Of a stretch of 10,698 nucleotides of DNA, positions 5,750-10,698 are shown piece after piece. Origin of the DNA: SSEF01 sp964398485 (GTDB lineage Bacteria; Patescibacteriota; Minisyncoccia; Moranbacterales; UBA1568). Within the stretch, counting starts at the first letter, position 1. The number at the start of each line of letters is the position of its first letter. The notes under the pieces were generated by a model. The model had not been told where the DNA came from. It did no database searches and saw only the letters and a program-made list of their open reading frames with translations. The translations under genes and the position numbers were made by a program. The stretch is from NCBI GenBank assembly GCA_964398485.1, contig CAYNMD010000027.1, positions 1-10,698 of the forward strand, given 5' to 3'.

Positions 5750-6283
5750 CTAAGGAGAGGAGCATTTCCCCCATAATCCCAGTCCTTTTTCCTTTGCTCT
5801 CTGTTCAGCCTGCCAGAGTCTCTCTTCCTCTCTCCGATCTGGAGGATATGATTTTGCTCGAGCATACCCCTCACTTACCAGAAGTTCATTGATAAATTCC
5901 TGATCAACATATATATACCTAAGGAGCCTATCGTAACGGTCTCGATCAGTCGTGTCTTTTTGAAGTGTTATTATTTTCCCCTCCAACTTCTGCTTCAAAT
6001 ATTCACTTGATTCCTTCCCAAAGCACTCTGTTTTGCTTCCTGGTTTGACGCTCTCAGGAGCATCGACACCAATAAGACGAACTTTCTCACCGCCTTCAAG
6101 TACGAGGGTATCCCCATCAACAACTCTCTCTACCACCTGAGAAGTCACCTCCTTTTCAACAGCTCTTGATACATCATCGATACTATCAAAAGCCTGTCGA
6201 AAATATTTCTCATAGCTAGGAAACGACACAATCATCACCGAGAGAATAACCCCTATAATAATCTTTTTTCGAGACTGGGCCAT
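5750..6283 (-). CDS. Membrane-anchored thermonuclease (staphylococcal nuclease / SNase family)
   Basis: A 177-residue SNase-fold protein that should cut DNA and RNA in a calcium-dependent way outside the cell. A basic start and hydrophobic helix (about 7-22) serve as signal or anchor. The OB-fold domain covers about 48-175. The calcium and catalytic residues of the Staphylococcus enzyme are all recognisable: Asp in VVDGDTL (D58), Arg in KVRLIGVDAPE (R69), Asp and Glu of the same motif (D74, E77), and Arg in DRYDRLLRYIY (R119). Two cysteines (C87, C174) could form a disulfide. It starts 11 bases after the ATPase gene, in the same operon. A role in breaking down external nucleic acid for uptake is the usual inference in nucleotide-auxotrophic bacteria. 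Confidence 0.95.
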   Translation of the reverse strand: MAQSRKKIIIGVILSVMIVSFPSYEKYFRQAFDSIDDVSRAVEKEVTSQVVERVVDGDTLVLEGGEKVRLIGVDAPESVKPGSKTECFGKESSEYLKQKLEGKIITLQKDTTDRDRYDRLLRYIYVDQEFINELLVSEGYARAKSYPPDRREEERLWQAEQRAKEKGLGLWGKCSSP

Positions 6284-6294
6284 TGCTTTTTATT

Positions 6295-8820
6295 TCATGA
6301 ACGTTTTGTTTCAAAAGACTGTTTGGCCCAAGAAAATCTTTTAACGTATTCGGTAGCAAGAAAATAAAGTACAGCTAGAAGTAAAATGAGGGGAAGCACC
6401 AAGACTGATTCTTGAGAAAAACCAAATACACGCTGTCCGAGTAAACTACCAGGAAGCGTCAAAGCAATACCTACGGCCAGGAACGATAGTCCTATGAGAA
6501 GCCAAGAGGGTCGGATAGATCGATAGAAGGGCAATTTGGTACGAAGTGAAAAGATTAGGATAATCTCGGTCAAAACTGAAAGCGAGAACCACGCACTCTG
6601 CATAATTTCTGCTCCTTGCCGGTATAAAATCGTAAATAATGATAAATCAAATATCGAACTCAGGAAGCCCAGACCAAGTGTCACCAACACCACAGAACGA
6701 GGATTGTAATCTTTTGGCTGCGTTAACTCTTCAGCATCCACAGTATCAGTAGCAACCGCAAGCATAGGAAAATCCGAAAGAAGATTGAGGAGAAGGATCT
6801 GAATAGGCAGAAGCGGTACGAAAGGAAGAAAAAGTGAAGCTACCGCTACTGAAAGAAAATTTCCGAAATTTGAAGTCAAGGTAATCCGTAAATATTTTAG
6901 GATATTCGCAAAGATGGTTCTCCCCTCTCGAATACCGGTTATAATGGTCCCCAAATTCCTCTGTAGAAGCACTACATCCGCTGATTCTTTGGCAATGTCA
7001 GCCGCCCCTTTCACTACCAAAGCCACATTAGCAAGCCTCAAAGCTGGAGCGTCATTAATCCCTTCACCTAAAAATCCGACATCATGTTTCTCTTGAAGCA
7101 AACGAATGATGAGGTATTTTTCTTCAGGAGAAACTCGAGCAAATACATGTTGGCTATACACTCGTTCTCTCTGTTCATCTGGCGTAAGTGCCATCAATTC
7201 TGCGCCAGTGGTCACGAGTGAAGGATCCGCTATAAGCCCAACCGCATGAGCCACCGCTCCTGCCACTTCCTTACTATCACCAGTCAATATTTTCACGGTG
7301 ATACCTAATTTTTTCGCCTCCAAAACCGTATCTGGCGCTGACTTTTTTACTGGATCCTCAAAGGCAATCAATCCAACAAAATTCAAATCTTGCTCAAGAT
7401 TACTGGTTAGTTTTGGTTTACGGGCAAACGTTCGACTGGCTACGGCCAAAATTCGTTTTCCCTCCTTTCCCCGCTCACTCCCCCAGCGTATCCAATACTC
7501 CTGTTCTTTTCGAGAAAGCTTGGTCAAAGCTAGTACTTCTTCGTACGCCCCACGCACAATAAGGAGAGTTTCTTTTCCTCGGCGAATAAGCACGCTGTTG
7601 CGCCTTCGCTTTGGATCAAAAGGAAGCACCTCGAGTCGTTCCACACCAATCACACTTGCCTTCTCCGGTTCCGAAAGCCTGTGCCATAAAGCAAGATCAA
7701 ATGGATCGCGAAGCATACCTCGATGAAGGAGAGGTTCTATCGAGGCAATACTCGCTAGTTCAAGAGCTGTTTCCTCATCCTTCCCCTGAATATCTGTTAC
7801 CACCAAGGCGTTCTCAGTAAGCGTTCCTGTTTTATCGGCACAGAGAATATCTATACTTCCCAGATCTTCTATAGCCGATAGTCTCTTTACTACCACTTTC
7901 TTTTTGATCAAATGAAGCGACCCTCTCGAAAGACAAACCGTGATAATAACCGGCAGAGCCTCTGGAATTACTGAAACTGCAAGCGCGAGAGAAAAGATCA
8001 GCAGTTCGGCCGTACTTGTCTCACCATGACGCAAAATGACATTAGCGATAAAGACTCCAAACAGTGTTACCGCCACTAGGCGAACAATAAATCGGCTAAA
8101 CTGATGGAGACCTTTTTCAAAGCGAGTCTCATGATTGACATCTTCAGTAAGCTTGGCGATATCACCAAGAGCTGTCTCGCGCCCCGTAGCAATAACTACC
8201 CCTTCTCCCCTTCCAGAAACAACCACTGTTCCTGCAAAACCAATATTGGAAGCCTGATGCATTTCGGTGTGAGCAAAATGGACAGGTGTTTCTTGTTTAA
8301 TCACCGGATCAGCCTCACCAGTCATCACACTTTCATCAATAGCCAAACTCGTAGTAACAAAAAATCTCATATCAGCTACCAAACGATCCCCCGCGCTCAC
8401 GAGCACGATATCGCCGGGGACAATTTCTTCACCGTTTACCTCAACCACTTCCCCTGAGCGTCGCACCCTAACGTGTGAGACAAGGTATCGGCGAAGCAGA
8501 GAAAGACTCCTCACCGAGTGATATTCCTGATACGCCTCAAGCGAGATATTGATAAGAATAAAAAGAGCAATCAATAACGCTTCGAGTCTCTGACCAAGGG
8601 CAAAAGAAAGAACACTCGCGCCAACGAGGAGATACAAAAAAGAAGACTGGAGTCGCCTCAAAAGTATTTCTCTCCAGGGAGAAGACTCCTGACGAAGAGT
8701 GTTTTTCCCATAACGAAAAAGCCGGTCACGCACCTCTTGTTCAGAGAGACCACTTCGTCTTGATTCATACTCAGCAATGACATCCTCCCCTGAAGGAAGT
8801 GCCATGCGTTTCCAGTGCAT
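6295..8820 (-). CDS. P-type cation-transporting ATPase, P3B (MgtA)-like
   Basis: An 841-residue ion pump, full length for the family. Order: N-terminal cytoplasmic segment (1-58), M1-M2 (60-95), A domain with DESVMTGEA (163-170), M3-M4 with IPEALP (285-290), P domain with phosphorylated Asp329 in DKTGTLT. The N domain follows, with FDPKRRRNSV (401-410) and VRGAYEE (422-428), then TGDS (513-516), hinge GEGINDAP (585-592), and M5-M10 to the end. M5-M6 (TLTSNFGNFLSVAVASLF, LLNLLSD) and AVATDTVDAEEL match the magnesium-type (P3B) group best, so Mg2+ or another divalent cation is the likely cargo; specificity is inferred. Odd points: the first Asp of the GDGxND hinge is Glu586, and TGES reads TGEA. 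It begins 2 bases after the RNHCP gene stop and has no Shine-Dalgarno motif, so translation is probably coupled. Confidence 0.95.
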   Translation of the reverse strand: MHWKRMALPSGEDVIAEYESRRSGLSEQEVRDRLFRYGKNTLRQESSPWREILLRRLQSSFLYLLVGASVLSFALGQRLEALLIALFILINISLEAYQEYHSVRSLSLLRRYLVSHVRVRRSGEVVEVNGEEIVPGDIVLVSAGDRLVADMRFFVTTSLAIDESVMTGEADPVIKQETPVHFAHTEMHQASNIGFAGTVVVSGRGEGVVIATGRETALGDIAKLTEDVNHETRFEKGLHQFSRFIVRLVAVTLFGVFIANVILRHGETSTAELLIFSLALAVSVIPEALPVIITVCLSRGSLHLIKKKVVVKRLSAIEDLGSIDILCADKTGTLTENALVVTDIQGKDEETALELASIASIEPLLHRGMLRDPFDLALWHRLSEPEKASVIGVERLEVLPFDPKRRRNSVLIRRGKETLLIVRGAYEEVLALTKLSRKEQEYWIRWGSERGKEGKRILAVASRTFARKPKLTSNLEQDLNFVGLIAFEDPVKKSAPDTVLEAKKLGITVKILTGDSKEVAGAVAHAVGLIADPSLVTTGAELMALTPDEQRERVYSQHVFARVSPEEKYLIIRLLQEKHDVGFLGEGINDAPALRLANVALVVKGAADIAKESADVVLLQRNLGTIITGIREGRTIFANILKYLRITLTSNFGNFLSVAVASLFLPFVPLLPIQILLLNLLSDFPMLAVATDTVDAEELTQPKDYNPRSVVLVTLGLGFLSSIFDLSLFTILYRQGAEIMQSAWFSLSVLTEIILIFSLRTKLPFYRSIRPSWLLIGLSFLAVGIALTLPGSLLGQRVFGFSQESVLVLPLILLLAVLYFLATEYVKRFSWAKQSFETKRS

Positions 8821-8822
8821 AG

Positions 8823-9149
8823 CTAATACGGTTTACTCATTTTTGTTTCTTGATCGATCACTTTGAGAAGCATCTCAAAATTATCCTCCGGCGCAGACTG
8901 ATTACGCTTCTCATAACCACAAAGGTTGCATCGGTGAAGAATCCTGTACCCTTCCTTGCCCGGCTCCACTCGCACCGGAACCATGAGACCACGGCAGGTT
9001 GCCAATCGATCACCTGGCTGTACATCAACATGTAAACTATAGAGACAATTTGGGCAATGATTCGTATATCCATTACCCTCGACAGACGCTCCACAGTGAG
9101 CACAGACAAAATCCTCTACGTTTCGCGTAAAACCTCTCGTCGTTTCCAT
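8823..9149 (-). CDS. RNHCP-domain zinc-ribbon protein
   Basis: A 108-residue soluble protein of the RNHCP family, named after its conserved motif, seen here as TNHCPNCLYSLHVD (29-42). Seven cysteines fall in zinc-knuckle-like positions: C16-x2-C19 (CAHCG), C32-x2-C35 (CPNC), C52 (ATCRGLM) and C74-x2-C77 (HRCNLCGYEKRN). This gives at least two zinc sites. The molecular role of the family is not established; a nucleic-acid or ribosome-linked function is often suspected because of the zinc ribbons. First gene of the five-gene minus-strand run, with a -10 element 8 nt before its ATG (leaderless), and its stop TAG is only 2 bases from the ATPase ATG. Confidence 0.92.
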   Translation of the reverse strand: METTRGFTRNVEDFVCAHCGASVEGNGYTNHCPNCLYSLHVDVQPGDRLATCRGLMVPVRVEPGKEGYRILHRCNLCGYEKRNQSAPEDNFEMLLKVIDQETKMSKPY

Positions 9150-9157
9150 ATAATTCT

Positions 9158-9163
9158 AGTATA
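9158..9163 (-). promoter_or_regulatory. -10 of a leaderless promoter for the RNHCP-ATPase-nuclease operon
   Basis: On the minus strand TATACT (in the octamer CTATACTA) begins 2 bases after the stop codon of the preceding gene and ends 8 nt before the ATG at 9149. No good -35 is seen. A transcript starting 6-7 bases downstream would have almost no 5' leader. Confidence 0.5.
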
Positions 9164-9165
9164 GA

Positions 9166-10416
9166 CTATTTCCCACCAAGGATCTCGTTGACCACTTCTT
9201 CATCTTGACACGTATACTTGCGATGAGCAGAGTAATACCGTTTTTTTGGACCATAACAACCATTATTCTCGCGATGAAGTGTTGCAAGAAGTGGCAACAG
9301 AAATCCTACGTTTTCTTGCTTAAACTTTCGATGCAGTCTTACGAGTGTATCCGCTCTCTCCTCTTGAGTCATCCGAGTAAAGACGCTCATATCATCACCA
9401 ATTTTCCCACTCCAATCAAAATGAACCATCACGTGCTTTGCTTTTTCTTTAAAATCGGGATGCCAGAGAAGTGCCCAACACCAGTCACCTGGTTTTTTCC
9501 ACCACCGACTAAAACACGGCCCATTCTCTACCGTCCCATCCGAGTCGAGTCCTACCCCACCCTCAATGTAGTCAAAATAACCAAGATATACTGGGTCAGT
9601 TATATCGTTAGTCTGAGCACCAATCACAATTTCCATCCCCCGGAAAGCTGCATAGTCTCGCATCTCCTCTATAATTTCTGGAATGATCGCCTCTCCAAGA
9701 TCTGCTTTCTCCTGATAAAAAATCTGGCCAAACAGAAAATTTTGTATCCCCATATCCATCGCTCGTTCGGTAATATATTTTAGGTATTTCCGATACTCTT
9801 TCCGTTCGAAAGATGGTTTACAGGTATGCTCGCCCCAATCATTTTTGCTTCCTGGCCGGCACATTTTCTTAAAATCAAATTTACGATCCTCGGCAGGATA
9901 GTAATAGTCTTCATTGGTCGCGATTGCCTCGGCGATAAACATACCATAGACAATATCTGAACGCCCCACCTCAGCCTGAATCTCGCGAGCCTTTTTGAAG
10001 TCTGGTGCTGCTCGCCAGGTTTCGAGAGCGCGGTGCAGCGAGTAGCATTTAGATCGTTTGACCAAAGCCACTGAACTGTTGATATCATCACCATACCCCG
10101 AGAGAAATCCATCAGCCACACAGCCCTCATACTTCATTCGTTCGATATCGGGCGCTGGCGGTGGCGGAAGTGGAGGAAGTTCAGTAAATTCCTGGTCAGA
10201 TTCCTCTATGCCCCCCTCAAGAGTAGGGTCAACCGTGACCCATTCTGAAAGCGGCTGCTGTGCTGGTATCTCATCCTCTACTGTTTTGGTATCCTCATCC
10301 CAATGCAACCAAAACCACACACCAAAACCCACCAAAAGAATAGCTACTCCTAATACAAAGAAAGGGAGAAATCGTCTTGCTGTCCCAGTTGACGATACGT
10401 CGTGAAACGCTACCAT
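9166..10416 (-). CDS. Membrane-anchored extracellular Cys-rich protein, possible TIM-barrel glycosidase-like
   Basis: A 416-residue protein I cannot assign to a family. Basic start (RR), one membrane helix (about 16-38), acidic spacer (39-78), poly-proline hinge PPLPPPPAP (81-89), then a large globular domain (about 93-416). This domain alternates predicted strands and helices: IVYGMFIAEAI, NFLFGQIFY, MEIVIGAQTN, YFDYIEGGVG, HVMVHFDWSG, VGFLLPLLATL. That is the rhythm of a (beta/alpha)8 barrel, with acidic residues at strand ends (E163, D282, E285, D334) as in glycoside hydrolases. Eight cysteines (C99, C124, C186, C199, C301, C313, C387, C403) in the exported part suggest four disulfides. 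It has its own promoter 9 nt upstream and appears monocistronic. An enzyme acting on surface glycans is one guess; sugar binding without catalysis is another. Confidence 0.85.
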   Translation of the reverse strand: MVAFHDVSSTGTARRFLPFFVLGVAILLVGFGVWFWLHWDEDTKTVEDEIPAQQPLSEWVTVDPTLEGGIEESDQEFTELPPLPPPPAPDIERMKYEGCVADGFLSGYGDDINSSVALVKRSKCYSLHRALETWRAAPDFKKAREIQAEVGRSDIVYGMFIAEAIATNEDYYYPAEDRKFDFKKMCRPGSKNDWGEHTCKPSFERKEYRKYLKYITERAMDMGIQNFLFGQIFYQEKADLGEAIIPEIIEEMRDYAAFRGMEIVIGAQTNDITDPVYLGYFDYIEGGVGLDSDGTVENGPCFSRWWKKPGDWCWALLWHPDFKEKAKHVMVHFDWSGKIGDDMSVFTRMTQEERADTLVRLHRKFKQENVGFLLPLLATLHRENNGCYGPKKRYYSAHRKYTCQDEEVVNEILGGK

Positions 10417-10425
10417 AGTCCACTT

Positions 10426-10454
10426 ATTATAACCCGAAAGGACAAAACTCTCGA
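10426..10454 (-). promoter_or_regulatory. Leaderless promoter of the 416-aa surface protein, with adjacent palindrome
   Basis: On the minus strand, -10 TATAAT (10426-10431, perfect) and -35 TCGAGA (10449-10454, four of six) with 17-bp spacing. The -10 ends 9 nt before the ATG at 10416, so the mRNA would start about 3 nt before the start codon. Directly upstream lies the inverted repeat GCCAC-CAC-GTGGC (10455-10467), a possible regulator site. Confidence 0.65.
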
Positions 10455-10518
10455 GCCACCACGTGGCCAGCCAAACATCACTCTCTACAAACTAATTAAG
10501 GAAGTGAGCTTAGGGGCA

Positions 10519-10549
10519 ACAAAAAACAAGGCTTTGGTAAGCCTCGTTT
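10519..10549 (-). terminator. Intrinsic terminator on the minus strand
   Basis: Minus-strand AAACGAGGCTT, loop ACCA, AAGCCTTGTTT: an 11-bp stem with one G-U pair, running into six Ts. In the plus orientation the G-U becomes an A-C mismatch and the T-run is interrupted, so it serves transcription coming from the right edge of the window. Confidence 0.8.
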
Positions 10550-10698
10550 CTTCAGTGAGCGGGTAACGGGAGAATCTCACTCGTCTTCGCCGTGGCTCAG
10601 ACTCTTTGAGAACCACTCGGTTCTCAACGCTTCGTAAACTCGCTGCTCTCCGCCACAGGAAAACTCCCGTTTTCCCGACCCCTTTCCCGTTCTCCTCC
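10519..10698 (-). ncRNA. Candidate structured non-coding RNA (3' portion; 5' end beyond window)
   Basis: The 148 bases right of the terminator are about 56% G+C by hand count and can form several helices. Minus-strand stems, in plus coordinates: 10658-10664 with 10669-10675 (7 bp, GGGA tetraloop of GNRA type); 10652-10658 with 10590-10596 (7 bp, one G-U); nested inside it 10606-10614 with 10619-10627 (9 bp, perfect); and 10554-10559 with 10576-10581 (6 bp). The terminator hairpin then ends the transcript. No convincing protein is read in any frame. It does not match tmRNA, SRP RNA, RNase P RNA or a tRNA by their conserved motifs as far as I can see. Could also be a structured repeat or the end of an unrecognised coding region. 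Confidence 0.4.

Noticed and set aside
7298..7726. A 142-codon plus-strand open frame inside the P-type ATPase gene
   Set aside because: It is antisense to the conserved N domain of the ATPase; the Ser/Arg-rich product is typical of shadow frames.
9205..9783. A 192-codon plus-strand open frame antisense to the 416-aa surface protein gene
   Set aside because: The opposite strand has a coherent anchored protein with its own promoter; the antisense product is a low-complexity mix of Ile, Pro, Thr and Lys with no motif.
10530..10565. Resemblance of GAAACGAGGCTTACC (minus strand) to the 3' end of RNase P RNA (ACAGAA...GGCTTA)
   Set aside because: The matching bases are part of the simple terminator palindrome, and the other conserved RNase P elements are not found in the available sequence.
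10485..10697. An open minus-strand frame of about 71 codons at the right edge
   Set aside because: It runs straight through the intrinsic terminator hairpin, is Arg-rich without any family motif, and lies in the G+C-rich, hairpin-dense segment better explained as RNA. It cannot be fully excluded because the window ends there.
10510..10698. UGA recoded as glycine, since one right-edge minus frame is interrupted only by TGA codons
   Set aside because: Clear genes in the window end in TGA at normal family length (1619, 5039, 6295), and no conserved gene carries internal TGA, so the standard bacterial code holds.
1..10698. Mobile elements, CRISPR arrays, tRNA genes, restriction or defence genes
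   Set aside because: I looked for transposase-like genes, terminal inverted repeats, regularly spaced direct repeats, tRNA T-arm motifs and nuclease/methylase pairs and found none; the only nuclease is an exported SNase.

Overview
The window is a compact stretch of bacterial chromosome, with no insertion sequence, phage gene, CRISPR array or tRNA seen. The best guess for the organism is a member of the Candidate Phyla Radiation (Patescibacteria, Parcubacteria-like). The reasons are small genes with very short gaps, many one-pass membrane-anchored surface proteins of unknown function, an RNHCP zinc-ribbon protein, a lone RRM protein, and no Shine-Dalgarno motif at any start. TGA serves as an ordinary stop (for example at 1619, 5039 and 6295), so the TGA-as-glycine code of Gracilibacteria/Absconditabacteria is not used. 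The lineage call is inference; no marker gene here fixes it.

Layout. Positions 1-815 (+): the 3' end of thrS and a 92-residue helical protein, closed by a bidirectional terminator. Positions 883-1330 (-): an RRM RNA-binding protein with a roughly 140-nt leader that can form two competing structures and holds a 32-codon leader ORF. Positions 1363-1611 (+): a divergently transcribed DUF1508/YegP-like small protein. From 1619 to the right edge everything is on the minus strand. In transcription order from the right these are: the end of a probable structured RNA with an intrinsic terminator (about 10698-10519); a membrane-anchored, cysteine-rich, probably TIM-barrel surface protein (10416-9166); a five-gene run of RNHCP protein, P-type ATPase, thermonuclease, Cys-rich secreted helical protein and one-pass membrane protein (9149-4758); an ABC-2 exporter ATPase plus permease (4656-2947); and a FAS1 adhesion protein plus an SGNH hydrolase (2875-1619).

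How it fits together. Most products act at or outside the membrane: cation pump, anchored nuclease, exporter, FAS1 adhesin, SGNH esterase and a putative barrel enzyme. This fits a host-associated or scavenging cell that cuts external nucleic acids and remodels its surface, though that is inference. The clearest regulatory signal is a recurrent promoter form. Four minus-strand starts (4656, 5716, 9149, 10416) have a -10-like hexamer ending only 7-9 nt before the ATG, which predicts leaderless mRNAs. The RRM gene is the opposite, with a long structured leader.
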